Made by a program: the position numbers and the translations under genes
Source of the DNA: DASSKA01 sp963839365
Lineage (GTDB): Bacteria; Actinomycetota; Actinomycetes; Propionibacteriales; Nocardioidaceae
Direction: 5' to 3'
NCBI GenBank assembly: GCA_963839365.1
Contig: CAWIUT010000002.1
Coordinates: forward strand, 1 to 64,000
Length of the DNA stretch: 64,000 nt
Shown here: positions 41,852-50,248 of the stretch, in pieces
How positions within the stretch are numbered: the stretch's first letter is position 1
Layout of the letters: each line of letters begins with the position of its first letter
The notes under the pieces: generated by a model
Told to the model about the DNA's origin: nothing
The model's database searches: none
What the model saw: the letters and a program-made list of their open reading frames with translations, nothing else

Positions 41852-42949
41852 ATGAGCACGACGACGAGGTCACCGCTGCACGATCGGCACGTCGCGCTGG
41901 GTGCCAAGTTCGCTCCCTTCGGCGGCTGGGAGATGCCGTTGGAGTACCCGACCGGGGTCGTCAAGGAGCACACCGCGGTCCGGGAGGCGGTGGGCATCTT
42001 CGACGTGAGCCACCTCGGCAAGGCGGAGGTGCGCGGGCCGGGTGCCGCGTCGTTCGTGAACGCCCGCCTGTCCAACGACCTGGGCAAGATCGGCCCCGGC
42101 AAGGCGCAGTACACGCTGTGCTGCGACCCCAGCGGCGGGATCGTCGACGACCTGATCGTCTACCTGTTCGGCGAGGACCGGGTGCTGCTGGTTCCCAACG
42201 CCGCGAACACGGCCGAGGTGGTGCGCCGGCTGACCGCCGAGGCGCCGCCGGGGGTGAGCGTGGAGGACCGGCACACCGAGCACGCGATCCTGGCCGTGCA
42301 GGGCCCGCGGTCCGCACAGGTGCTGGACGCAGTGGGCCTGCCGACCGGGCACGAGTACATGTCGTTCGTCGAGGCCACCCTCGACGGCGCCACCCTGACG
42401 ATGTGCCGCACCGGCTACACCGGCGAGCACGGCTACGAGCTGGTGCTGCCGAACGCGGCCGTCGGCGCGCTGTGGGACGCGCTGAGCTCGGCAGGGGAGG
42501 AGCACGGGATGCTGCCGTGCGGGCTGGGCTCCCGGGACACGCTGCGCACCGAGATGGGCTACCCGCTGCACGGCCAGGACATCAGCCTCGACGTCACCCC
42601 CAACCAGGCCCGGCTCGGCTGGGCCGTCGGCTGGAAGAAGGACGCGTTCTGGGGCCGGGAGGCGCTGCTCGCCGAGAAGGAGGCCGGCACCGAGCGGATC
42701 CTGCGCGGCCTGGTCGCCACCGGCCGGGGCATCCCGCGCCCCGAGATGCGCGTCCTCGACGCGTCCGGCGCACCGATCGGCGCGGTCACCTCCGGGACGT
42801 TCTCGCCGACGCTGCGCAAGGGCGTCGGGCTGGCGCTGGTGCCGCGCGCGGTGAAGGACGGCGACGAGGTTGCCGTGGACGTGCGCGGCCGGCAGGAGCC
42901 GTTCACCGTCACCAAGCCGCCGTTCGTCACCCCGAGCGTCTCGGCCTGA
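41852..42949 (+). CDS. gcvT: Glycine cleavage system T protein (aminomethyltransferase)
   Basis: Transfers the aminomethyl carbon of lipoylated H protein to tetrahydrofolate, releasing ammonia. The 365-aa protein shows the family segments APFGGWEMPLEYPTGVVKEH, AVREAVGIFDVSHLGKAEVR, QYTLCCDPSGGIVDDLIVYL, and GYTGEHGYELVLPNAAVGAL, plus the C-terminal RGIPRPEMRVLDASGAPIGA domain. ATG 41852 has TAGGTT (41839-41844) exactly 7 nt upstream, so the message is probably leaderless. I looked for a glycine riboswitch in the 153 bases upstream and found none. The H and P proteins are not in the window. Confidence 0.95.
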   Translation: MSTTTRSPLHDRHVALGAKFAPFGGWEMPLEYPTGVVKEHTAVREAVGIFDVSHLGKAEVRGPGAASFVNARLSNDLGKIGPGKAQYTLCCDPSGGIVDDLIVYLFGEDRVLLVPNAANTAEVVRRLTAEAPPGVSVEDRHTEHAILAVQGPRSAQVLDAVGLPTGHEYMSFVEATLDGATLTMCRTGYTGEHGYELVLPNAAVGALWDALSSAGEEHGMLPCGLGSRDTLRTEMGYPLHGQDISLDVTPNQARLGWAVGWKKDAFWGREALLAEKEAGTERILRGLVATGRGIPRPEMRVLDASGAPIGAVTSGTFSPTLRKGVGLALVPRAVKDGDEVAVDVRGRQEPFTVTKPPFVTPSVSA

Positions 42950-42984
42950 ACCTGACCGGGGCTGGCCCGGAGCCGTGACGGTGG

Positions 42985-43809
42985 TCAGGCTCCGGTGTCG
43001 GTGCGGGCCGGTGGAGGCCCGAACTCCACGGGTACGTCGAACGCGGCCCGGCGCGACGCCCTGCGCAGCGCCCGGACCAGCGCCGGGCCGGCCACTGCGA
43101 GCGCGGCCCCGTTCAGCGCGGCCCGCCCCACGTCCCACAGCAGCGAGGTGGTGGCGTCGAAGACCAGGTACCGGTGCAGGTTGGCCAGCAGCGGCGCCCC
43201 GGCCACGTAGCTGACCTCGGGGCCGTAGGACGCGAACGGCCAGAACCACAGGTTGATCAGCAGCCCGTAGCCGAGGCTGGCCACGACGGCGTACCCGACC
43301 AGCCAGCCGGCTTCCCGCCGGCCGCTGCCGCGGGGCAGGCAGCCGGCGAAGAACCCGACCCAGCCGGCGGCGAGCATCTGGAACGGCAGCCAGGGCCCGA
43401 CGCCACCGGTGAGCAGCGCGCCCACGAACAGGGCGACCGCGCCGAGCACGAAGCCGAACCCGCGCCCGAAGACCCGGCCACCGAGGATGATCACCGCGAA
43501 GCTCGGCTCCAGCCCCGCCACGCCGGGGCCCAGCGCGCGCAGCGCCCCGCCGACGGCGGCCAGCATGCCGAGCATGGCCACCGCCTTGGCGTCCATGCCG
43601 CCGGAGGTGAGCTCGGCGAGCACCACGGCGGCCAGCAGCGGCAGCACCACCACGAACACCAGCGGTGCGTCGCCGGAGTGCGCGCTGTCCAGCGTGGGGC
43701 CGGGGTGGGCGAAGAACGGCCAGCCGAACGCGACCACGCCGACCGCGGAGACCGCGGCCAGGGCCAGCCCGGACCGGAGCCGCAGCGGCAGCAGCGCCGG
43801 CCGGCTCAT
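42985..43809 (-). CDS. ECF transporter substrate-binding (S) component
   Basis: A 274-aa integral membrane protein with about six helices, e.g. SGLALAAVSAVGVVAFGWPF, LVFVVVLPLLAAVVLAELTS, AVAMLGMLAAVGGALRAL, and FVLGAVALFVGALLTGGVGP followed by WLPFQMLAAGWVGFFAGCLP. This is the S component of an energy-coupling factor importer and recognises the vitamin or metal. It overlaps the stop of the ATPase gene by ATGA (43806-43809), so it is the last gene of the operon. The cobalamin riboswitch upstream of the operon points to a cobalt- or cobalamin-related substrate. Confidence 0.87.
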   Translation of the reverse strand: MSRPALLPLRLRSGLALAAVSAVGVVAFGWPFFAHPGPTLDSAHSGDAPLVFVVVLPLLAAVVLAELTSGGMDAKAVAMLGMLAAVGGALRALGPGVAGLEPSFAVIILGGRVFGRGFGFVLGAVALFVGALLTGGVGPWLPFQMLAAGWVGFFAGCLPRGSGRREAGWLVGYAVVASLGYGLLINLWFWPFASYGPEVSYVAGAPLLANLHRYLVFDATTSLLWDVGRAALNGAALAVAGPALVRALRRASRRAAFDVPVEFGPPPARTDTGA

Positions 43810-45444
43810 CGGCCCACCGCTGCCGGGTCGTCGGCTGCGGCCAGCGCTGCGGCCACCGAGGACGGCGTCAGCCAGCGCTGCGGGGAGAGCACCTTGGCCA
43901 CCTGCGGCGCGAACGCGGGGGAGGCCGCCACCGCCTCGGTGGTCGGCGCGTCGGTGACCAGCTCCCCGTCGGCGAGCATCAGCACCCGAGTGGCCACCTC
44001 GGCGACCAGCTCCACGTCGTGGGTGGCCAGCAGCACCGTGTGGCCCGCGCCCTGGCTGCACGCGAGATCGCGCAGGATCTCCACCAGCCGCCGTTTGGCG
44101 GTGTAGTCCAGCCCCCGGGTCGGCTCGTCCAGCAGCAGCACCGGCGGCCGGGCGGCCAGCACCACCGCCAGCGCCAGGGTCAGCCGCTGCCCCTCGGACA
44201 GGTCCCGCGGGTGCATCCCGGCGGGCACCCCGGGGGAGAGCCGCTGGAAGGTGGCCCAGGTGGTGCCGGGCTCGGCATGCCCGTCGGCGTCGGCGTTCGT
44301 GCACTCGTCGGTCACCGTGGCGGCGTACAGCAGGTCGCCGGGCACCTGCGGCACCAGCCCGACGTGGTGCAGCAGCCGCTCCGGCGGCAGGTCGGCCGGC
44401 ACCTGCGCGCCGACGCGGACGACGCCGGCGTCCGGACGGCGCAGCCCGACCAGCGTCTTGAGCAGGGTCGACTTGCCGGCCCCGTTGCGGCCCATCAGGG
44501 CGACCACCTCGCCGCGGCGCAGGTCCAGCGAGATCCCGCGCAGCGCGACCGCTCGGCCATAGCGCACCACCAGGTCGTGCACTTCGGCGGCCGGCCCCGC
44601 GGCCGGGCCCGGCCCGGCAGGGGGCTGCCGTCCGGCCAGCCGTTCGCGCAGCGCGCCGGCCCGGCGCCGTGCGTCGCGTACCGACAGCGGCAACGGCTCC
44701 CAGCCGGCCAGCCGGCCCAGCTCCACCACCGGCGGCGCCACCGGGGACCGGCGCAGCACCTCCTCCGGCGGTCCGGCGTGCACGGACCCCGTTCTCGTCG
44801 AGCAGCACCACCCGGTCGGCGTACTGCACCACCCGCTCCAGCCGGTGCTCGGCGAGCAGCACGGTCAGGCCGAGGTCGTGTACCAGCCGCTGCAGCCCGG
44901 CCAGCACCTCCTCGGCGGCCAGCGGGTCCAGCGCCGAGGTGGGCTCGTCGAGCACCAGCACCCGCGGGTGCGTGGTCAGCACCGACCCGATCGCCACCCG
45001 CTGCTGCTGCCCGGCGGACAGGTCGGCCAGCGGCCGGTGCCGCACTGGGGCCAGCCCGAGCAGGTCCAGGGTCTCCTCGACCCGGCGGCGCATCACGTCG
45101 CCGGGCAGGCCGAGCGACTCCATCCCGTAGGCGAGCTCGTCCTCGACGCTGTCGGTCACGAACCCGGCCAGCGGGTCCTGCCCGACGAAGCCGACCACGT
45201 CGGCGAGGTCGCGCGGCCGGTGGGTGCGGGTGTCCCGGCCGGCGACCCGGACCCGGCCGGTCAGCGTGCCGCCTGAGAAGTGCGGGACCAGCCCGTTGAC
45301 GGTGCGCAGCAGGGTTGTCTTGCCCGCCCCGGTGTGCCCGATCACCAGGGCCAGCTCGCCCTCCGGGATGGCGAGGTCCACCTCGCGCAGCACCGGAGCG
45401 GCCGCGTCGGCGTAGCGCACCGAGACCCGCTCGAGCTCGATCAT
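43806..45444 (-). pseudogene. Double ATP-binding protein of the ECF transporter, frameshifted
   Basis: Two ABC ATPase domains read in two frames. Domain 1 (45444 to about 44790) has Walker A GHTGAGKTT, signature LSAGQQQRVAIG and Walker B VLVLDEPTSALD. Domain 2 (about 44783 to 43806) has Walker A GRNGAGKST, signature LSEGQRLTLALA and Walker B VLLLDEPTRGLD. In relatives the two are one protein of about 545 aa. Here the frame breaks at a run of four C (plus strand 44787-44790): with three, the sequence reads ENGSVHAGPPEEVLRRSP straight across. It is either a real mutation or a homopolymer sequencing error. Domain 2 could also be made separately from a GTG at 44783. The gene overlaps its neighbours at both ends by ATGA. 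Confidence 0.78.
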
Positions 45445-46571
45445 GCCGCCACCCCGATCCGGCCCGGCCCGGCCTCCGGCGCACCGGCGGGCGCGGGCGG
45501 CGGGGGAGCGAGCACGACGGGCAGCGCACCGAGCAGGATCCCGACCGTGGCCAGCACGGGCACCGGGGGCAGCTCGGTGATCGAGGCCAGCACCAGCGCC
45601 GCCGGGTCATGGTGCATCTGCACGAGCACGGCCAGCGCGGGCAGCACCCCCGAGCCGGCCACCAGCCACTCGGGCAGGGCCCACGGGTCGGGACGGTAGC
45701 GGCTGCGGCCGGTGCGCCGGCCGCCCAGCCCGATCCCGGCCGCCGCGAGGGCGGCGCCGCCGGCCAGGGTCGGCAGGCCGAGCCAGTGCGAGGCGGTGCC
45801 GTCGAGCAGCCCGTACGCCCCGACGCAGACGCCGAGCAGCCCACCGAAGACGAGCCCGGCCGTCACCCTTCGAGACACGCGACCCACGTCCGTCGTACGC
45901 CCGTAGCCGCGGGAGTCCATCGCGGCGGCCAGCTCCACCGACCGCTCCAGCGCCCCTTCGAGCACCGGCATGGCCAGCCGGGCCCAGGCCGGCAGCCCGC
46001 GGCGGCGCCGGCCGCGGAGCCGGTGCGCCTCACGGACGCGACGGGCGTCGGTGACCAGCTGCGGGGCGAAGGTGAGCGCGATGACGCAGGAGACCCCGAC
46101 CTCGTACAGCGCACCGGGCACCGAGCGCAGCAGCCGGCGGGCACTGCCCAGCGCGTTCGCGGCACCCACGCAGGCCAGGATGGTGGCCAGCTGCAGCCCC
46201 TGGTACAGCGCGGCCAGCACCGCCTCCAGGCTGACCGTCCCGCCGAGCTGGATCCCGGCGCCGGACGGCAGGGGCACCCGGGGCAGCGTGAACAGCACCG
46301 TCGGACCCTGGGAGTCGGCGGACAGCAGCGCCTGCAGGACGACGCGGACGGCGATCACCAGCAGCGCCAGCCGTAGGAACGCGCCGTACGACGCCGACCA
46401 CGGGGCGTCGCTGCGCCTGCCCGCGACGACCAGCGCGGTGACGGCCACGATGAGCAGCAGCGGAGCCGGGTTCTCGGTGCGGCTGGCCGCCGCGGCGAGC
46501 CCGATCGCCCACACCCACCAGGCCCCCGGGTGCAGGGTCCGGGGGACGGTGGGCAGGTTCACGGCGCGCAC
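45441..46571 (-). CDS. ECF transporter transmembrane component (EcfT/CbiQ)
   Basis: A 376-aa membrane protein linking the ATPases to the S component. Helices appear at VWAIGLAAAASRTENPAPLL, LRLALLVIAVRVVLQALL, and several in the C-terminal half. The coupling motifs of the family are REAHRLRG in the cytoplasmic loop and AAMDSRGYG, the two Ala-Arg-Gly-type motifs that contact the ATPases. It is longer than usual because of extra C-terminal helices (LVAGSGVLPALAVLVQM, ASITELPPVPVLATVGILLG). The GTG at 46571 begins 3 nt after the SCO2322-like gene's stop, and the stop overlaps the ATPase start by ATGA. Confidence 0.9.
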   Translation of the reverse strand: MRAVNLPTVPRTLHPGAWWVWAIGLAAAASRTENPAPLLLIVAVTALVVAGRRSDAPWSASYGAFLRLALLVIAVRVVLQALLSADSQGPTVLFTLPRVPLPSGAGIQLGGTVSLEAVLAALYQGLQLATILACVGAANALGSARRLLRSVPGALYEVGVSCVIALTFAPQLVTDARRVREAHRLRGRRRRGLPAWARLAMPVLEGALERSVELAAAMDSRGYGRTTDVGRVSRRVTAGLVFGGLLGVCVGAYGLLDGTASHWLGLPTLAGGAALAAAGIGLGGRRTGRSRYRPDPWALPEWLVAGSGVLPALAVLVQMHHDPAALVLASITELPPVPVLATVGILLGALPVVLAPPPPAPAGAPEAGPGRIGVAA

Positions 46572-46574
46572 GGC

Positions 46575-47369
46575 TCAGCGCGACCGGCGCCGGTTCATGC
46601 GGTAGGCACCCAGGACCAGGGCCAGGCAGATCACCGCGAGCGCGACCCACGGCCAGGGGCCCGTGCCGCCCGAGGCGCCCGAGCTGGCTGCTGGGCTGGC
46701 TCCTGGGCGGGCTCCTGGGCTGGTGGCGGACTTGCCGCCGGCGGCCTGGGCGGCCTTCGGGAGCGCGAACGGCACCGGCCGGCCGGTGGACTCGTGGGCG
46801 TTCTTGACCGTGACCGAGCAGCCGGTGGCGGGGTAGCCGTCGATGCCGCAGGTGTAGGGGTGCTGGCGCACCTGGGAGACCGAGTCCAGGACCTGCTGGC
46901 CGTTCGCGGTGCTCGGCACCGCCGCGCAGGCGGTGCGTGGCGCCGGCGGTGCCTGCCCGTCGGGCGCGTCGGCCTTGGTGCCGTAGTCGAGGATCACTGC
47001 GACCCGCTTCTGGCCCGCGGCCGCCTTGGTGCCCGCGCAGATCGAGCCGAAGTCGTACTTGCCGAGGTCCGCGCGCGGCGGGAGGCCCTTGCTCGCGGTC
47101 GACGTGCCGTAGCGGTAGGCCTCGACGGCGCCGTTCTTCGGGGTGTAGTCCCCGGCGCCGCTCTTGGCGAAGACGTACTTCCCGTTCTGGACGTGGAAGT
47201 AGTTCCAGTAGCGGTAGCCGGTGGCGGCCTGGGCGGCGCCGGCGGTCACGCCGACGGTCAGCCCGGCGGTCAGCCCGGCGGTCAGCAGGGCCATCAGTGC
47301 GGTGAGTGCGACAGCGAGCAGCCGGCGCAGCGGGGAGGCGCCGCGGGAGCGGCGAGCGGTGGCGGCCAT
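46575..47369 (-). CDS. SCO2322-family secreted, membrane-tethered protein
   Basis: A 264-aa protein exported by an N-terminal signal peptide (LLAVALTALMALLTAGLTAG, cleavage near AAQAA) and held by a C-terminal helix (PWVALAVICLALVLGAY) with a basic tail. The extracellular domain starts with GYRYWNYFHVQNGKYVFAKS, typical of the SCO2322 family, which in Streptomyces is encoded with an ECF transporter, and contains two pairs of cysteines. It may capture or present the transported cofactor; that is inference. It is the first gene of the operon, with a ribosome site AAAGGG 7 nt before ATG 47369, and lies directly behind a cobalamin riboswitch. Confidence 0.88.
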   Translation of the reverse strand: MAATARRSRGASPLRRLLAVALTALMALLTAGLTAGLTVGVTAGAAQAATGYRYWNYFHVQNGKYVFAKSGAGDYTPKNGAVEAYRYGTSTASKGLPPRADLGKYDFGSICAGTKAAAGQKRVAVILDYGTKADAPDGQAPPAPRTACAAVPSTANGQQVLDSVSQVRQHPYTCGIDGYPATGCSVTVKNAHESTGRPVPFALPKAAQAAGGKSATSPGARPGASPAASSGASGGTGPWPWVALAVICLALVLGAYRMNRRRSR

Positions 47370-47439
47370 GGATGGCCCTTTCTGTGCGGCGGTTCACAGA
47401 CGAGACCGGACCGCGAAGGGCCACGGGGGCCGCCTCGAT

Positions 47440-47592
47440 CCGGCTCCGTCCCGTAGACCTCGACGGATAGTGGAGCCGCTGCCCTGTCCGGTGCTCCGGC
47501 TCACCGAGCCTGGGCTCGGCCTACGGTTGCGGGTCAGCGCCGGATTTCGACCGGCTTCCCCGGAGAGAGGCAGAAGTGAGCACCCACGCTGC
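47440..47592 (-). promoter_or_regulatory. Cobalamin riboswitch
   Basis: On the minus strand the sequence runs GGGAAGCCGGTCGAAATCCG, then CGCTGACCCGCAACCGTAGG, and later GAGCCGGAGCACCGG. These match the conserved core of the B12 riboswitch: GGGAA...CCGGTGC-like, ATCCGG..CTG.CCCGCAAC.GT, and the B12 box AGCCGGAGACC-like. It lies about 70-220 bases before the SCO2322-family gene, in the right orientation, so it should repress the whole ECF operon when adenosylcobalamin is plentiful. The exact ends and the expression platform are approximate; no strong terminator was seen, so control may be at translation. Confidence 0.88.
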
Positions 47593-47677
47593 CACGTCGA
47601 CCGGATCTGGTCAAAGCCGGACGGCTCGGTCCCGGCGGTCGGGCCGGCCTGACGGCGGCGGTGGCTACGCTCGGCTC

Positions 47678-47935
47678 ATGACCAACTCGCTCGAACCGTC
47701 GAACCTGCGCGACTCCGGTGCGGCCCGGCCGGCCTGGCACTGGCGGCTGGAGGACTCCGCGGGCAACGAGGTGGCCGTGGCCGAGCACGCCGACCAGCAG
47801 TTCCCGTCCCAGGGCGACGCGGAGTCCTGGGTGGGGGAGGCCTGGCGCGACCTGCTCGAGTCGGGCGTGGACGCGGTGACCCTGTTCGAGGGCGACCGGC
47901 TGGTCTACGGGCCGATGAGCCTGCACAACGCCTGA
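47678..47935 (+). CDS. Small conserved hypothetical protein, 85 aa
   Basis: An 85-aa acidic protein of unknown function that begins MTNSLEPSNLRDSGAARPAW and contains WRLEDSAGNEVAVAEHADQQ, then FPSQGDAESWVGEAWRDLLE and VTLFEGDRLVYGPMSL. The pattern suggests a small alpha/beta domain; similar short proteins are common in actinobacteria. The ATG at 47678 has TACGCT (47666-47671) ending 6 nt upstream, so it is probably leaderless. A longer frame from 47576 overlaps the cobalamin riboswitch region on the other strand and is low-complexity. Confidence 0.75.
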   Translation: MTNSLEPSNLRDSGAARPAWHWRLEDSAGNEVAVAEHADQQFPSQGDAESWVGEAWRDLLESGVDAVTLFEGDRLVYGPMSLHNA

Positions 47936-47944
47936 TGGGTTCGT

Positions 47945-47962
47945 CCATACGCTTTCGTATGG
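47945..47962. promoter_or_regulatory. Palindromic site upstream of the P-loop ATPase gene
   Basis: CCATACG and CGTATGG are perfect reverse complements separated by CTTT. The site is AT-richer than its surroundings and lies about 35 bases upstream of ATG 47995 and just upstream of a -10-like TAGGCT (47983-47988), which is a suitable place for a repressor operator. No candidate regulator gene is adjacent. An alternative is a weak terminator of the preceding small gene. Confidence 0.5.
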
Positions 47963-47994
47963 TGTTCGGAATACTACTCCGGTAGGCTGGCGGA

Positions 47995-49173
47995 ATGCCG
48001 CCGCCGCTGCGCCCGTTCCCGTTCGAGACCCCGATCGCCCCCGACGCGCTCATCGACCGGCGCGCGGAGCTCGCCGCCCTGCACCAGGCCGCCGCCGAGC
48101 GGGTGCACGTGCGGCTGGCGGGGCCGCGCCGGTTCGGCAAGACCTCGCTGCTGCTCGCGCACGCCGCGGTGCTGTCCCAGACCGGCTGGCGGGCCGTGCA
48201 CGTGGACATGTACGGCGTGACCTCGCTGGCCGAGGTGTGCGTGCGCATCGCCACGTCGTACTCCCGGCTCAAGGACGGCCGGCTGCGTGCCCACCTCGAC
48301 GCGCTCGGGGCCCGGCTCGGGCTCTCGCTGACCCCGGCCGGGCCCGGCCTCACGCTCGGGCCGCGGCAGCCCGCGCCGCCGCCGGAGGCCACCCAGACCG
48401 CTGCCGCGGAGCTTCTGGACCTGCCGCGCACCCTGTTCGAGCGGGACCGGATCCCGACCCTGGTGGTCATCGACGAGTTCCAGGACCTGCTCAGCGCCGG
48501 CAGCGGGCTCGACGGGCTGCTGCGCTCGCACGTGCAGTACCACGGCGACGCGGCGGTGTACGTCTACGCCGGGTCGCAGCCCTCGCTGATGCGGCGGCTG
48601 TTCGAGGACCGGGAGCGGCCGCTGTACGGCCAGGCCGAGCCGCTGACCCTCGGCCGGCTGCCGATGGCGGAGGTGACCGAGGAGCTGGGGGAGCGGTTCG
48701 CCGCGCTCGAGGAGGACCCGGTGGGCGCGCTGGCGCCGCTGACCGGGGTGGCGGCCGGCCATCCGCAGCGCACCATGCTGCTGGCCCACCTGCTGCACCG
48801 GGAGCTGTCGGCCCGGGCGCTGGGCACCACCACCCTTCCGGAGGGGCCGGAGGTGGACGGCATCGCGCTCGCCGACGCCGTCATACGACGGGCGCTGGCG
48901 ATGACCACCGAGGCCCACCAGGCGGTGTGGGACGGGCTGTCGGCCGGCAAGAAGGCGGTGCTCGCGGCGCTCGCCGACGGGGACTCGCCCACCGGCACCA
49001 CCACGGCCCGCCGCTACGACACCTCCCGGGCCACCCTGCAGAGCGCGCTGCGGGACCTGGCCCGGGAGGGACAGCACGTCACCCGGGAGGGGGCCGGGCC
49101 GTGGCGGTACGTCGACCCGCTGCTCGCGCTGTGGGTGCGCGGCCGCGGCCGGCCCGTCACCCCTCCGGAGTGA
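47995..49173 (+). CDS. Archaeal-type P-loop ATPase with C-terminal winged helix
   Basis: A 392-aa ATPase of the STAND-like archaeal ATPase group. Walker A is GPRRFGKTS (43-51). The strand HVDMYGV follows at about 70, and Walker B is VVIDEFQDLL (157-166). A sensor-like segment VYVYAGSQPSLMRRLFEDRE and the GVAAGHPQRTMLLAHLL region come next. The C-terminal part (TTTARRYDTSRATLQSALRD) is a winged-helix domain. Relatives are often orphan genes of unknown role, some tied to defence or mobile elements. No partner nuclease is present here. It has TAGGCT 6 nt upstream of ATG 47995 and a palindromic site behind it. It converges on the aldo/keto reductase gene. Confidence 0.85.
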   Translation: MPPPLRPFPFETPIAPDALIDRRAELAALHQAAAERVHVRLAGPRRFGKTSLLLAHAAVLSQTGWRAVHVDMYGVTSLAEVCVRIATSYSRLKDGRLRAHLDALGARLGLSLTPAGPGLTLGPRQPAPPPEATQTAAAELLDLPRTLFERDRIPTLVVIDEFQDLLSAGSGLDGLLRSHVQYHGDAAVYVYAGSQPSLMRRLFEDRERPLYGQAEPLTLGRLPMAEVTEELGERFAALEEDPVGALAPLTGVAAGHPQRTMLLAHLLHRELSARALGTTTLPEGPEVDGIALADAVIRRALAMTTEAHQAVWDGLSAGKKAVLAALADGDSPTGTTTARRYDTSRATLQSALRDLAREGQHVTREGAGPWRYVDPLLALWVRGRGRPVTPPE

Positions 49174-49179
49174 GGTGGA

Positions 49180-50190
49180 TCAGCTGCCGAAGTCGCGACG
49201 CTCGGGGGACTTGGTCAGCGCCGGGTCGCGCTCGACGACGCCCTCGAGCACCTCGTCGACGGCCTTCATGGTCGCCGGCTCCAGCTTCACCCCGGCCGCC
49301 TTGGCGTTCTCGGTGACCTGCTCGGGCCGGGACGCGCCGATGATCGCGGCGGACACGTTGTCGTTCTGCAGGGTCCAGGCCACCGCGAGCTGGGCCAGGG
49401 ACACCCCGACCTCGTCGGCGATCGGCTGCAGCCGCTGCACCCGCCCGAGCACGTCGTCGTTCAGGTAGCGCGAGATCATGTCCGCGCCGCCCTTCTCGTC
49501 GGTGGCCCGCGAGCCGGCCGGAGGCGCCTGACCGGGCTTGTACTTGCCGGTCAGCACCCCCTGCGCGATCGGCGACCACACGATCTGGCCGACGCCGAGC
49601 TCCTCGCAGGCCGGCACCACCTCGGACTCGATGACCCGCCAGAGCATGTTGTACTGCGGCTGGTTCGACACCAGCGAGATGTGCAGCTCGCGGGCCAGCT
49701 CGTGCGCCCGCCGGATCTCCTCCGCGCGCCACTCCGAGACGCCGACGTAGAGCGCCTTGCCGGAGTGCACCACGTCGGCGAACGCCTCCATGGTCTCCTC
49801 CAGCGGCGTCTCGTAGTCGTAGCGGTGCGCCTGGTAGAGGTCGACGTAGTCGGTGCCGAGCCGCTGCAGCGACCCGTTGATCGACTCCATGATGTGCTTG
49901 CGGGACAGCCCGTGGTCGTTGTGCTTGCCGGGGCCGGTGGGCCAGTAGACCTTGGTGAAGATCTCCAGTCCCTCGCGGCGCTCACCCTTCAGCGCCTTGC
50001 CGAGCACGCTCTCCGCCTTGGTGTTGGCGTAGACGTCGGCGGTGTCGAAGGTGGTGATGCCCTCCTCGAGCGCCTGCCGCACGCACGCCAGCGCGGCGTC
50101 CTCCTCGACCTGCGAACCGTGGGTGAGCCAGTTTCCGAAGGCGATCTCCGAGATCTTCAGACCGCTGTTTCCGAGATTGCGAATATCCAT
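49180..50190 (-). CDS. Aldo/keto reductase
   Basis: A 336-aa NADPH-dependent oxidoreductase with TIM-barrel fold. The catalytic tetrad is complete: Asp49 and Tyr54 (TTFDTADVYANTKAE), Lys80 (IFTKVYW) and His122 (LYQAHRYD). The coenzyme region includes LGVGQIVWSPIAQGVLTGKY and AAIIGASRPEQVTENAKA. It resembles the voltage-gated potassium channel beta-subunit-like group (AKR6) and general stress reductases. Substrate unknown. GGAGGGG precedes ATG 50190. Confidence 0.93.
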   Translation of the reverse strand: MDIRNLGNSGLKISEIAFGNWLTHGSQVEEDAALACVRQALEEGITTFDTADVYANTKAESVLGKALKGERREGLEIFTKVYWPTGPGKHNDHGLSRKHIMESINGSLQRLGTDYVDLYQAHRYDYETPLEETMEAFADVVHSGKALYVGVSEWRAEEIRRAHELARELHISLVSNQPQYNMLWRVIESEVVPACEELGVGQIVWSPIAQGVLTGKYKPGQAPPAGSRATDEKGGADMISRYLNDDVLGRVQRLQPIADEVGVSLAQLAVAWTLQNDNVSAAIIGASRPEQVTENAKAAGVKLEPATMKAVDEVLEGVVERDPALTKSPERRDFGS

Positions 50191-50248
50191 GCCCCTCCTC
50201 TACCCAGTTCGCGGCGCTCCGATAGCCGGAACCGGTCACCGCGACCGG

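Noticed and set aside
42985..45444. One 819-aa frame joining the first ECF ATPase domain to the S component
   Set aside because: The middle part is low-complexity shadow sequence. The true reading shifts frame at 44787-44790 and returns at the S-component start.
47995..50190. Defence system built from the P-loop ATPase and the aldo/keto reductase
   Set aside because: The genes converge, the reductase is a normal metabolic enzyme with a full tetrad, and no nuclease or other effector is next to the ATPase.
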